64,000 nt of DNA, from NCBI RefSeq assembly GCF_021545335.1, contig NZ_CP089312.1, positions 6,634,001 to 6,698,000 on the forward strand, written 5' to 3'. The notes beneath the pieces are model-generated. The model ran no database searches and was not told where the DNA came from. It saw nothing but the letters and a program-made list of their open reading frames with translations. A program made the translations under genes and the position numbers. Source of the stretch: Streptomyces sp. GQFP (GTDB lineage: Bacteria > Actinomycetota > Actinomycetes > Streptomycetales > Streptomycetaceae). Of the stretch, positions 17,507 to 26,131 are shown piece by piece. Numbering within the stretch: position 1 is the first letter of the stretch; each line of letters starts with the position of its first letter.

Positions 17507-18859
17507 CTACGGCCGCCAGGGCACCCGGTGCTCGGCGAGATGCGACAGCACCGCATGGTTGGCTTCCCACCCATCCGGGAACTTCACCGTCACCCCCAGC
17601 TGTACCGGTTCCGTCGACGGATGGTCGTCCAGGAGTTCGGTCACGCCCGCGCGGCACACCACCACGCACGCGTGCCGGTGTCTGGAGGCGAGGACGCAGA
17701 GGCGGCCCGTTTCCAGGTGGAAGGCGGTGGCGTCGGGGCGGCCCGAGAGGGGGTGCAGGACGACTGTCACGTCGAACTCCCGGCCCTGGAGCCGGTTCGC
17801 CGTGTCGACGGTGACGTCTGTGACCCCCAGCTCGGCGAGCGCCGCCCGGACCGCCGCCGCCTGGTCCCGGTGTGCGGTGCCGACCGCGATGCGGTCGGCG
17901 GTCAGGGGCGTCGGGTCCGGCCCGCGTTCCGAGGTGGCCGCACCGCCCCGGTCCAGCATGCGGCGTACGACCATGGCGACCGCGCGTACGGCCTCCGGGT
18001 CCGTACGAGGGGTGTGCCGGGCGGGGAGTTCCAGCAGGCCCCAGCCCGTTTCGGCGGCCTCGTCGAGGACCCGGTCCGGGCCCGAGCCGTCCGACGGGAC
18101 CGCGAAGGCGAGCCGCCGGTCGCCGTGGCCGGTGCCACTGCGGAACGGGGTGTACGGGTAGAACGCGGCCGAGACGAGCGGCGCCGCCGAGGCCGGGAGC
18201 CGCCAGGACACCGGCAGGCGGTGCTGGGGCAGCTCGGGGTTGTGGGCCAGGAGGGTCGTGACCGCAGAGGCCGACGGGTCGTACGACAGGCCCGCCCACT
18301 GCTCGCTGCCGACGATCGCGAACGGGTCCAACTGCCCCGGGTCACCCACGAACAGCGCCCGCTCGAACAGTCCCGCGACGGCGAGCAGCGCGTCCGAGCG
18401 CATCTGGTACGCCTCGTCCACGATCGCGTGCCGCCACGGCTCGTCGACCTTGACGTGGGCCCACTTGGCGGCCGTCGAGATGACCACGTCCAGGCCCGCC
18501 AGCTCGGCCGCCTTCGCGGACTTCCGTACGTTCGGCAGGTCGTCCAGCGCCTTGTCGTACGGGTCGGCGTCACTGCTGTGCAGACGCCCCACAGGCAGCT
18601 CGGGGTTCTTCTCGGCGAGCCGCACGACAAGGTCGTCGACCTGTGCGTTGGTCTGCGCGATGACCATCAACGGGCGCCCGGCCTCGGCCAGTTCGAGCGC
18701 GGCCCGGACCACGAGCGTCGACTTCCCGGCCCCGGGCGGCGAGTCCACGACGACCCCGCGGTGGGCGCCGTGCAGCGTGTCGCGCAGGATCGCGTCGGTG
18801 GCCCGGCCGGCGGCGGCCCCGGGGTCGAAGGCGGCCTGCGGGGTGCGGGCGGCGGTCAC
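17507..18859 (-). CDS. SF1 helicase, Upf1/Dna2-like
   Basis: A 450-residue superfamily-1 ATPase. Motif I 'PPGAGKST' is at residues 41-48, Ia 'VIAQTNAQVDDL', II 'AIVDEAYQM' (a DEAxQ box), III 'LFVGDPGQLDP', IV-like 'PVSWRLPASA', V 'TVDTANRLQGREFDVTVV' and VI-like 'LCVLASRHRHACVVV'. The order and wording are those of Upf1/Dna2-type DNA/RNA helicases. The GTG start at 18859 follows GGAAGG; the longer frame to 19003 is Arg/Pro-rich and unlikely. It is the third gene after an Fe-S RecB-like nuclease and a large unknown protein, suggesting one machine. Confidence 0.82.
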   Translation of the reverse strand: MTAARTPQAAFDPGAAAGRATDAILRDTLHGAHRGVVVDSPPGAGKSTLVVRAALELAEAGRPLMVIAQTNAQVDDLVVRLAEKNPELPVGRLHSSDADPYDKALDDLPNVRKSAKAAELAGLDVVISTAAKWAHVKVDEPWRHAIVDEAYQMRSDALLAVAGLFERALFVGDPGQLDPFAIVGSEQWAGLSYDPSASAVTTLLAHNPELPQHRLPVSWRLPASAAPLVSAAFYPYTPFRSGTGHGDRRLAFAVPSDGSGPDRVLDEAAETGWGLLELPARHTPRTDPEAVRAVAMVVRRMLDRGGAATSERGPDPTPLTADRIAVGTAHRDQAAAVRAALAELGVTDVTVDTANRLQGREFDVTVVLHPLSGRPDATAFHLETGRLCVLASRHRHACVVVCRAGVTELLDDHPSTEPVQLGVTVKFPDGWEANHAVLSHLAEHRVPWRP

Positions 18860-18992
18860 AGGGGGCCTTCCTCGGGGGTGGGGCGGATGGTGCCGGGGGT
18901 CGACGGGCCCGTCCGCGCGCGGACGGTCGCCTCGGCGCGGCGGCGGAAACGTCGCTGGCCGGAGGCCGAACCGCCCCTCCGCGAACCGGCGT

Positions 18993-20648
18993 TCACAGAA
19001 CATCCTCCTCGGTCACCGCGTCCGGCTCCGGAACCGTCGTCGCCGCCTGCTCGCCCGGAGGGCCGCCATGCGTCCACGGGGTCTGGTCCGCGTCCGGGAG
19101 CTTCGCTCCGCCCCGCTGTTCGTGCTCGAAGAGGGTGAAGCAGACGAGGTCGCCCTTCTCCGGGACCGACCCGGCCTCCGGCTCCTTGCCCCGGCCCATC
19201 TTGTCGACCACCCGCAGGACGATCACCGAACCCTCCGCTCCCGAACCCTCAGCTCCCGAACCCTCCGCTCTCGGACCGTCCTCCGGGCCGTCCTCATGGC
19301 GCACGAACTCCGCCGCCTGTGGCTTGCCGCCCAGTGAGCGGTACACCTTCGCCCGCTCCCCGAGCTGCGGGCGGTCGTCCGTGCGTACGGTGACCAGCGG
19401 GCGCGGACTCGGGCGCTTGCCCTCGCTGTACGTCATGACGACATCGATGACCTCGCCCGCGAACGCCTCCCCGGACAGTCGCCGCCCCGCCATCACCAGC
19501 GGGTCGTCCAGGGCCTCCTGGGCCTCCAGGCGGGCCTGTTCGCGCTCGCGCGTGGCGAGTTTGTTCGCCGCCGTCACCGCGTCGTCGCGGCGTGGCTGCG
19601 GGGGCTCACCCGCGGTGACCCGGTCGCGGTGGCCGGTGAACGACCAGCGGTCGCGCGTCCACCGGTCGGCCGCGTGGGCACCCTCCGGCAGGGCCCGCAA
19701 CAGGTCGAGGCCGCGCCACACCGCGTCCCAGGTGGGCCGCGTACGGCTCTCGACGAGGGCGTGCAACTCCCGCTCGGCGGCGGTGAGTTCACGCAGCCGG
19801 TCGTCCGCCTCCAATCCGTCCTCGGCGGCGGCGTGCGCCGTCCGCGCGCGGTTGAAGCGCTCGATCGCGGGGGCCAGCAGCTTGTTGTCGAACGCCGGGT
19901 CCGTCGCCGGACCGGCCGGCGGCCACAGCAGCTGCCCCTTCGCGTCCCGCGCCAACTCGGCCCCCAGTGCGGCCTCGGCGCCCGACTCCCCGTCCGGCGG
20001 GTCGATCCAGGCGAGCAGCGCGCCCAGGTGCTGGTCCTCCAGCGTGGACTGCCCGGTGGCCCAGTGCCGCGACAGCACGTCCGTCAGCGCCAGGAGCAGG
20101 GCGGAGCCGGGGACCCGGGCCCGCTCCCCGTAGTGCGTGAACCAGCGGCCGAGCAACGGCACCCGGGGCGGGGCCGGATGCGGTGTCTCCGGGTCCTGTT
20201 CCGCCGTACGGCGGAAGCGCATCGAGCGCCCCAGCAGGCGTACGAAGTCGACGCCGGCGCGGCTCGGGACGATCAACTGGGGTGCGTCCGCGCACAGTTC
20301 GACCTCGACCTTGACCCGCTTGCCGGTCTCCGGGTCGGTCTCGTTGCGCTCGGCGGCCTCCACGGCGTCGGCGTAGGAGTCGATGAACGGCAGGACCACG
20401 TCCGCCAGTTCGGCGAGGAACGCGAACCTGAGGTCGCGATCGCGCGGCTGCGGGACGACGAGCAGGCGAGGCGCGTCCCGGTCGTCGCCGACCAGCGCGC
20501 CCAGCGGGGCCCCGGCCTCACCAGCGGTGGTCAGTGGTACGAGGACCAGGGGCCGCTCGGAGAGGTGGCGGTGCCGGACGGTGGCGGCGGGCTGGGCGCG
20601 GCCGGTGCTGACGGCTTCGAGGCGGGCGAGGGTGGTGATCAGCGACAT
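18993..20648 (-). CDS. Large conserved protein of the nuclease-helicase operon, unknown function
   Basis: A 551-residue soluble protein not assigned to a family. It has an N-terminal alpha/beta part, a charged helical middle (about residues 280-400) and a beta-rich C-terminal part with 'RPLVTVRTDDRPQLGERAKV' and 'KGDLVCFTLFEHEQRG', interrupted by an 'EGSGAEGSGAEGS' linker encoded by a tandem DNA repeat near 19230-19270. ATG 20648 has a GGAGGG site and overlaps the nuclease stop (20639-20641) by 10 bp, so the two are coupled. It may supply a scaffold or DNA-binding part. Confidence 0.72.
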   Translation of the reverse strand: MSLITTLARLEAVSTGRAQPAATVRHRHLSERPLVLVPLTTAGEAGAPLGALVGDDRDAPRLLVVPQPRDRDLRFAFLAELADVVLPFIDSYADAVEAAERNETDPETGKRVKVEVELCADAPQLIVPSRAGVDFVRLLGRSMRFRRTAEQDPETPHPAPPRVPLLGRWFTHYGERARVPGSALLLALTDVLSRHWATGQSTLEDQHLGALLAWIDPPDGESGAEAALGAELARDAKGQLLWPPAGPATDPAFDNKLLAPAIERFNRARTAHAAAEDGLEADDRLRELTAAERELHALVESRTRPTWDAVWRGLDLLRALPEGAHAADRWTRDRWSFTGHRDRVTAGEPPQPRRDDAVTAANKLATREREQARLEAQEALDDPLVMAGRRLSGEAFAGEVIDVVMTYSEGKRPSPRPLVTVRTDDRPQLGERAKVYRSLGGKPQAAEFVRHEDGPEDGPRAEGSGAEGSGAEGSVIVLRVVDKMGRGKEPEAGSVPEKGDLVCFTLFEHEQRGGAKLPDADQTPWTHGGPPGEQAATTVPEPDAVTEEDVL

Positions 20649-21886
20649 GCGGCTCCCTCCGGAGAAGGCGGAGAGGGCAGGGACACGGTCGGGGTGTTCA
20701 GCGCCTCCGCGCGCAGGGCCGCCGCTCTGCGCAGCGCGGCCACCGTCGGGTCCTCCGGGTCGCCGGACCGGCCGTGGGCCGCCGCCAGGACGTCGTCGAC
20801 CGTGGTCAGGGCGCCCAGTTCGGCCCGTACGGAACGGCCCAGGGACGTCACCGCGCCCCGCGCGCGGGAGCGGTCCCGGCAGTGGAAGGCCAGCTCGCAC
20901 GCGGACAGGCACTCCGGCGCGTACTCCGCGGGCACCGACTCGACCGCGGCCGTCAGTTCGGCGGTGGGCAGGTCCGGGGCGAAGCAGGTGCCCTCGGGGA
21001 GGGTGTCGGCGATGTCCTCGATCCGGGTCAGCCGGGACAACTGGCGACCGGTCACCGCGCGCTGCTTGCGGACGTCGACCGCGGATGCGGCGGGGAGGTT
21101 GGAGAAGTCCTTGGGACAGACCAGCAGGACGCGGTGGTTGACGGTCGGCGCCGGGGCGGTGCCGTCCCGGGTGAGCCGGGCGGCGACCTCCTCCAGCGCC
21201 AGCACGTACACCGCGGCCTGGCGGGCCGCCGCGCCCACCTTCGCGGGGTCCGCCGAACCGTCCAGCATCGGGAAGGACTTGATCTCCACAACCGTCCAGC
21301 CGCCGTCCGGGTGCACGACCACCGCGTCCGGCTCCAGGAAGGCGGGTGAGCCCGCGACGTCCAGGGCGAGCATCGGATGGTCGAGAAGCGTCCAGCCGCC
21401 CGCAGCGCTGTCGCTCCTCGCCAGGTGGGCGTCGCGCAGAGCCAGCGCCGTCCGCGCGGTGCGGCCCTCAGGGCCGGTCGCCGTGAGGTCGGGGACCTCG
21501 GCCTCCGTCGGCGGTACGGCACCCGGGTCCAGCTTCTCGTGCACCAGCCGGAGCAGTTCCGCGCCGCCGTCGGCCTTCACCCGGGCCTCGAAGGTGTTGC
21601 CGCGTGCCAGCGCGAACTGGGACTGCCCGAAGCCGGACGGTGAGCCCAGCGCGCTCGCCAGCGTCGCCTTGTTCACCCCCGCGCCGTCCAGGATCGCGCG
21701 CCGCTTGCACCCGGGGTTGGCGGCGAGGGCCGCGAGGGCACGCGCGTCCAGCGCCTTCGCCGGTACGTCCGGACCGCGCAGCTCAGCGAGCCGCTGCCGC
21801 AGCGCCGTCCCCGGCGTCCGCGGAAGCGGCACCGGGCTCGGCCCCTGGCCCGAAGACGGACTCGCGCTGCCTTGGAATTCGCTCAC
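20639..21886 (-). CDS. RecB-like PD-(D/E)XK nuclease with four-cysteine Fe-S signature
   Basis: About 415 residues. The nuclease core reads Asp187 in 'LEPDAVVV', then Glu201-x-Lys203 in 'WTVVEIKSF', followed by the RecB QxxxY motif at Gln223-Tyr227 ('RQAAVY'). A first cysteine (Cys60, 'NPGCKRRAIL') and a C-terminal trio Cys326/330/336 ('ECLSACELAFHC') match the iron-sulfur clasp of AddB, Cas4 and Dna2 nucleases. The GTG start at 21886 is uncertain; the frame opens at 21961. It overlaps the upstream PAP2 gene in another frame. No cas or addA genes are nearby. Confidence 0.75.
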   Translation of the reverse strand: MSEFQGSASPSSGQGPSPVPLPRTPGTALRQRLAELRGPDVPAKALDARALAALAANPGCKRRAILDGAGVNKATLASALGSPSGFGQSQFALARGNTFEARVKADGGAELLRLVHEKLDPGAVPPTEAEVPDLTATGPEGRTARTALALRDAHLARSDSAAGGWTLLDHPMLALDVAGSPAFLEPDAVVVHPDGGWTVVEIKSFPMLDGSADPAKVGAAARQAAVYVLALEEVAARLTRDGTAPAPTVNHRVLLVCPKDFSNLPAASAVDVRKQRAVTGRQLSRLTRIEDIADTLPEGTCFAPDLPTAELTAAVESVPAEYAPECLSACELAFHCRDRSRARGAVTSLGRSVRAELGALTTVDDVLAAAHGRSGDPEDPTVAALRRAAALRAEALNTPTVSLPSPPSPEGAACR

Positions 21887-22748
21887 GCGGGGCAGTCTGG
21901 CATCCACCACTGACAATTGAGGCCCCTGCGCCGCGAGAGCGCGCTGAGCCGGGCGCGACACGAGCCGTGATCCGTACCGTGATCCACACCTTCGCGCGGT
22001 CCGCGTTCCGCATGACGTGCGGGGCGAGAAGCAGCCCGAGGCCCATCACGGCGGCGCCCGCGACCGCGTCGAGGAGGTAGTGGTTCGCGGTGCCCATCAC
22101 CACGATCGTGGTGATCAGCGGGTACGCGACACCCAGGACCTTGGTGGTGCGCGTACCGCCGTACCGCCACAGCATCACTCCGCACCACAGGGACCAGCCG
22201 ACGTGCAGGCTCGGCATCGCGGCGTACTGGTTGGTCATGCTGCCGAGCCCCCGCGGGGCGCTGGCCTGGCCGCCCCACCAGCCGTACGAGCTGTACTGGG
22301 CCATCGTGTCCACGAAGCCGTGACCGGGTTCGAGGAGCCGGGGCGGGCAGGTGGGGAGCAGGGTGAAGCCGATCAGCCCGATGAAGGTCGATGTCATCAG
22401 CCAGGTGCGGGCCGCCCGGTAGCGGACGGCGCGGGACCGGAAGAGCCAGATCAGGATGGCGGGGGTGACGATGTAGTGCAGCGACGCGTACCAGAAGTCG
22501 GCGGGTATGCCGATCCAGGGTTCGCGGGTGAACAGGCGGTTGAGCGGGTGTTCGGCGTTGAGCCGGAGGTCCTTCTCGAACCTGAGGATCGCCAGACCGT
22601 GCTCGACGGCGGTCGACTCGTTGCCCTTCACCAGCAGGCGTCCGGCGGAGTAGCACGCGTAGACCAGCAGGATCAGTGGCAGCTCGGTCCACCAGCGGAG
22701 GCGGGTGGGAGCGACGGGCTCCGTCGGTGCAGTATCGGTCCGCGGCAT
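21783..22748 (-). CDS. PAP2-superfamily membrane phosphatase
   Basis: An integral membrane protein of about 321 residues, PAP2_3/inositol-phosphorylceramide-synthase-like. It has about six hydrophobic helices and the phosphatase motifs 'MPSLHVGWSLW' (catalytic His) and 'NHYLLDAVAG' (second His and Asp). It would hydrolyse or transfer lipid phosphates at the membrane. ATG 22748 is clear. The C-terminal 50 or so residues are low-complexity and overlap the start of the nuclease gene by about 100 bp in another frame, so the stop may be later than in close homologs. Confidence 0.83.
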   Translation of the reverse strand: MPRTDTAPTEPVAPTRLRWWTELPLILLVYACYSAGRLLVKGNESTAVEHGLAILRFEKDLRLNAEHPLNRLFTREPWIGIPADFWYASLHYIVTPAILIWLFRSRAVRYRAARTWLMTSTFIGLIGFTLLPTCPPRLLEPGHGFVDTMAQYSSYGWWGGQASAPRGLGSMTNQYAAMPSLHVGWSLWCGVMLWRYGGTRTTKVLGVAYPLITTIVVMGTANHYLLDAVAGAAVMGLGLLLAPHVMRNADRAKVWITVRITARVAPGSARSRGAGASIVSGGCQTAPRERIPRQRESVFGPGAEPGAASADAGDGAAAAAR

Positions 22749-23032
22749 CCGATCTCTCTCCCACTCTCTGTCCCCGTCGAGCTGCGCCTCCGGTCGTCGG
22801 TGGCCTGCGGTTCGTCCGATTTTACGGTGTACGTGAACGCCCCATCGGGCGCCCCTGTCACACAGGACGCAAAGATCGACCCCCGGGTTGCCCTCGCACA
22901 GCGTGCGCGATGATGGAGGGGTTCCGCCTTGCTTTTCCGCCTTTCGGTACCCCTGATTCGCTTGATTGCCCCCTGACGTTCGCCTCTCACCTTGTCCGCC
23001 ACACTCACAGTCTCCCCCCGGAAGGGTCTCTC

Positions 23033-23629
23033 ATGGCACCGCGCATCCTGCTGGCCCGGCACGGACAGACGGAGTGGTCGCTGGCCGGCAAGCACACCGG
23101 CAGGACCGACGTCCCCCTCCTGGAGGAGGGCCGACGCGGCGCCAAACTGCTCGGCGAACGTCTCCACCGGCCGCCCTTCGACGGCCTCTCCGGGGTCGAG
23201 GTGCGCACGAGTCCTCTGGCACGCGCGCGGGAGACGTGCGAGATAGCGGGTTTCGGCGAGCGGGCGGCCGAGTGGGACACGTTGATGGAGTGGGACTACG
23301 GGGCGTACGAGGGCATGACCCCGGCGGAGATCCAGGCCGTCCGGCCGGGGTGGCTGATCTGGCGGGACGGGGTCCCCGGGGGCGAGAGCCTGGAGTCGAT
23401 GTCCGCGCGCGCGGACGAGGTGGTGAAGTGGGCGCGGTCGATGGACCGAGACGTACTGGTGTTCGCACACGGCCACATACTCCGCACGATCGGCGCCCGC
23501 TGGCTGGGCCTCCCGCTCGACTTCGCATCCCGCATCAGACTGAACCCGACGTCACTGTCGGTACTGGGCTGGGCGTACGACGCCCCGGCGATAGAAACCT
23601 GGAACGACGTGGGCCACCTGACCGACTGA
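23033..23629 (+). CDS. Histidine phosphatase (phosphoglycerate-mutase-like)
   Basis: A 198-residue member of the branch-1 histidine phosphatase family. The phosphohistidine motif 'LLARHGQTEWS' is at the N terminus, 'EWDYGAYEGMTP' carries the acid residue and 'VLVFAHGHILRTI' holds the second histidine. ATG 23033 follows GGAAGGG. It is monocistronic and followed by two copies of a palindromic repeat. The substrate (a phosphosugar, nucleotide or other ester) is not readable. Confidence 0.87.
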   Translation: MAPRILLARHGQTEWSLAGKHTGRTDVPLLEEGRRGAKLLGERLHRPPFDGLSGVEVRTSPLARARETCEIAGFGERAAEWDTLMEWDYGAYEGMTPAEIQAVRPGWLIWRDGVPGGESLESMSARADEVVKWARSMDRDVLVFAHGHILRTIGARWLGLPLDFASRIRLNPTSLSVLGWAYDAPAIETWNDVGHLTD

Positions 23630-23743
23630 GGGGCTGGTGCCGGGGGGTGGGTCGCGCAGCCCGGCGCTGCACGGGGCGCCGCTGCGCCCACCCGTGCCGC
23701 CCCTAGCGGCACGCATGCCCGCAGCTAGGCGGGTGTGCTTTTA

Positions 23744-23876
23744 GGGGCGCGGGGAACTGCGCGACCAGCCCCCACCGGGCCCACAGCCGGACGGGTTGGA
23801 CAATCGTTCGGTACCTGCGATCTCCGGCCGCCTGGGGCAGGCATTTAGGGGCGCGGGGAACTGCGCGACCAGCCCC
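23744..23876. repeat. Two copies of palindromic intergenic repeat, family 2
   Basis: Copies at 23744-23772 and 23848-23876 both read GGGGCGCGGGGAACTGCGCG followed by ACCAGCCCC. The same unit occurs at 29791-29910 (two inverted copies), 41160-41193 and 52330-52357. It fills the gap between the convergent phosphatase and NsdA-like genes. Confidence 0.82.
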
Positions 23877-23897
23877 ACCCGCCCGCCGCCAAGTCGC

Positions 23898-25382
23898 TCA
23901 CGCCGTGCGCCGCACGCTCGCGTGGCGTTCCAGGAACGTCGACACCCCCGCCGCCCGCCGGTGAGGCAAAAGCACCCGAGCCGTCGCCGCCAGCATCGTC
24001 TGGATGCGGGACGACTGGACCTCGTCCAGAAGGTCCAGTACACGCATACCCGCCGCCGCCGCCTCGTCCGGATGGCCACCACGGGCCAGGTCATCCGACA
24101 GCTCGGCCGTGTACAACGCGATGTTCCGCGTGAAGTGCGGGTTCTGCAGGTGCGCCGCCCGCCGCGCGTGCCGAGCCGCCCGCGGCCAGTCGCCCAGCGT
24201 CGACCAGCACTGCGCCTCCAAGCCCTCCAGCTCCGCCTCGCCGTAGAAGCTCATCCACTCGGGATCGGCCTCCGAAGGCCCCCGTTCGTACAGCCCCTGC
24301 GCCCGCGCCAGCGCCTGCTCACACCCCGCGCGGTCGGCGAGCCCCGCCCACCCGCCCGCCTCGCGCAGCGCGAGCAGCGACATCAGCCGGGGCGAGCCCA
24401 GTGGCCGCGCCACGCGCTGAGCCGCCTGCGCCGCTCTGACCGCCTCGCGCGGACGCCCCGCATCGCGCGCGAGGAACGCCGTGTTGCAGAAGGCGTGCGC
24501 CTCCAGGGCCGCGTCCCCGGCCACCCGGGCCGTCGCCAGCGCCTCCGCGTAGTGCGAGCGCGCGTCGTCGAAGCGGCCCGAGTCGTGGGCCAGCCAGCCG
24601 ACGGAGATGGCGAGTTCACCGGCGCCCGCGTGCAGCCGGTCGGCGGTGGTCCGCCGTACCGCGCCCGCGTCGAGCAGCTCGTAGGCGGCCCGCAGCGGAG
24701 CCGCCGCGCGCCGGTAGAGACCGTCGGCGCCGTGCCGGTCGTCGAGCAGCCTGATCCGGCGTACGGCCTCTTCCAGGGCCCCCGCCTCGCCGGTCCCGAC
24801 GCGGCGCATGGGACGGCCCGCGGCCGAAGCCTCGTATGTGAGCCCGAAGGGGCTCAGGGAGGCGGCTGCCACAGTGGCACCGCCCGCCATGAATGCGCGA
24901 CGCAGCACGTCGCTCTCCTCGTAGTTGTCGTGCGTTTCGTACGGGTACTGCGTGTCGTACGTGTCGTACGTGTCGGGTGTTTCTTGTGCGTCCTGCGTGT
25001 CATACGGCTCGTGCACCCCCGCCGTCTCACCAGTGCCGGACGGCGGGATCGCGAGGTGCGCAGGGGGCGTGTCCCCCGTTTCGCGCGCCCCACGCCCGCG
25101 CACCGAAGCGCGGGGTGCGAACCCCAGGTCGGCGAGTGTCCGTCCGGGGAACATGTGCAGGAACACCCGTTCGTACGCGTAGTTGGGGCAGCGGATCTCG
25201 CCCGCCTCGACCCGGCCGATGTAGCGCGCGTCACAGCTCACCCGCTCACCGATCTCGCGGGCGGCCCGCCGTACCGCCGCGGCGAACTCGCCCGGAGAGC
25301 GCTGCCCGCGCAACTGCCGAAAGGCGAGGTTCGGCCGTGGCGGCCGTGGGGACTGCGACGAGGTCACCGTTGACGACGTCAT
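23898..25382 (-). CDS. NsdA/NsdB-like TPR regulatory protein
   Basis: A 494-residue protein. The N terminus 'RPNLAFRQLRGQRSPGEFA' through 'CDARYIGRVEAGEIRCPNYA' is the XRE-like region typical of the Streptomyces NsdA/NsdB family, negative regulators of sporulation and antibiotic production. It is followed by an Asp/Thr/Tyr/Glu-rich linker (about residues 115-155), the segment 'RRAFMAGGATVAAAS' seen in this family, and a helical TPR-like C-terminal half. ATG 25382 is preferred; the frame to 25502 lacks support. Its regulon is unknown. Confidence 0.75.
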   Translation of the reverse strand: MTSSTVTSSQSPRPPRPNLAFRQLRGQRSPGEFAAAVRRAAREIGERVSCDARYIGRVEAGEIRCPNYAYERVFLHMFPGRTLADLGFAPRASVRGRGARETGDTPPAHLAIPPSGTGETAGVHEPYDTQDAQETPDTYDTYDTQYPYETHDNYEESDVLRRAFMAGGATVAAASLSPFGLTYEASAAGRPMRRVGTGEAGALEEAVRRIRLLDDRHGADGLYRRAAAPLRAAYELLDAGAVRRTTADRLHAGAGELAISVGWLAHDSGRFDDARSHYAEALATARVAGDAALEAHAFCNTAFLARDAGRPREAVRAAQAAQRVARPLGSPRLMSLLALREAGGWAGLADRAGCEQALARAQGLYERGPSEADPEWMSFYGEAELEGLEAQCWSTLGDWPRAARHARRAAHLQNPHFTRNIALYTAELSDDLARGGHPDEAAAAGMRVLDLLDEVQSSRIQTMLAATARVLLPHRRAAGVSTFLERHASVRRTA

Positions 25383-25662
25383 GGCCGGGCCCTCTCTGCG
25401 AACCGTCGAACCGTGCCGGATTCCTGGCGAGTTGGAACAGTTATCCATCGGACGCCCTGTTTCCGGCGGGCAAGAACGTACCCGCTGTGCACGACCCACC
25501 ACGCGGGGTTTGGCTACAAACCGGATATCTCATCCACGATCTGCCATGAACTGCCATCCTTTGCGGCGGTCTTGTGCCGTAGCCGTTGACGTTCTGACGC
25601 GTTGAACCTGGCGGACCGGGAGCCACCCGAACTCCCGACCCACTCGCACTAGGAGGGGTTCC

Positions 25663-26094
25663 GTGGTGGAGGCCGGGATGGAGATCAGCCAGAGCACCGA
25701 TCCGTGTACGCCGTTCAGAACGCGTACAGCACCCGCGTTGCCCGACTGCGATCTGGTGACGGTCCCGGCCCGGCAGGGGCTGGAAGCGGTCGACATCCTG
25801 CGCCGGGGTGCCGGCGACGCGGTCGGCCCCGTACTGCACGACGACGGCTGCGACACCCTCGCCTTCCTGGTCCCGCCGGGCACCGCCGCCGCCTGGGACG
25901 TCCCCGGAAGCACCTGCACGGAGACCAATGGGCGCGGCCTGAGCCTCGCGGTCCCCGATCCCGAACCCCCGGTCGAGGGCTCGGACTGGCTGCTCCCGCC
26001 CGGCGAGGCGGACCTGGCCACCGACCCGGCGGTGCTCCGCGCGGCACTCGGCGAAGCGGCCCGGCTCATCGAGGCCGCCGACAACCGTCACTGA
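25663..26094 (+). CDS. Conserved actinobacterial protein of unknown function
   Basis: A 143-residue protein. Visible conserved blocks are 'RQGLEAVDILRRG', 'VGPVLHDDGCDTLAFLVPPG' and 'AAWDVPGSTCTETNGRGL'. The pattern is common in Streptomyces hypothetical proteins. GTG 25663 follows a strong AGGAGGGG at 25651-25658; GTG 25666 is the alternative. It is 37 bp before the spermidine-synthase-like gene in the same direction and probably cotranscribed with it. No function is proposed. Confidence 0.65.
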   Translation: MVEAGMEISQSTDPCTPFRTRTAPALPDCDLVTVPARQGLEAVDILRRGAGDAVGPVLHDDGCDTLAFLVPPGTAAAWDVPGSTCTETNGRGLSLAVPDPEPPVEGSDWLLPPGEADLATDPAVLRAALGEAARLIEAADNRH

Positions 26095-26131
26095 GCCGGT
26101 GGCCCCGGTGGCCCACCCCGATAATGGGGGA

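Noticed and set aside
20639..21886. Four-cysteine nuclease considered as Cas4
   Set aside because: It is about twice the Cas4 length and there is no CRISPR array or other cas gene; an AddB/Dna2-like role is more likely.
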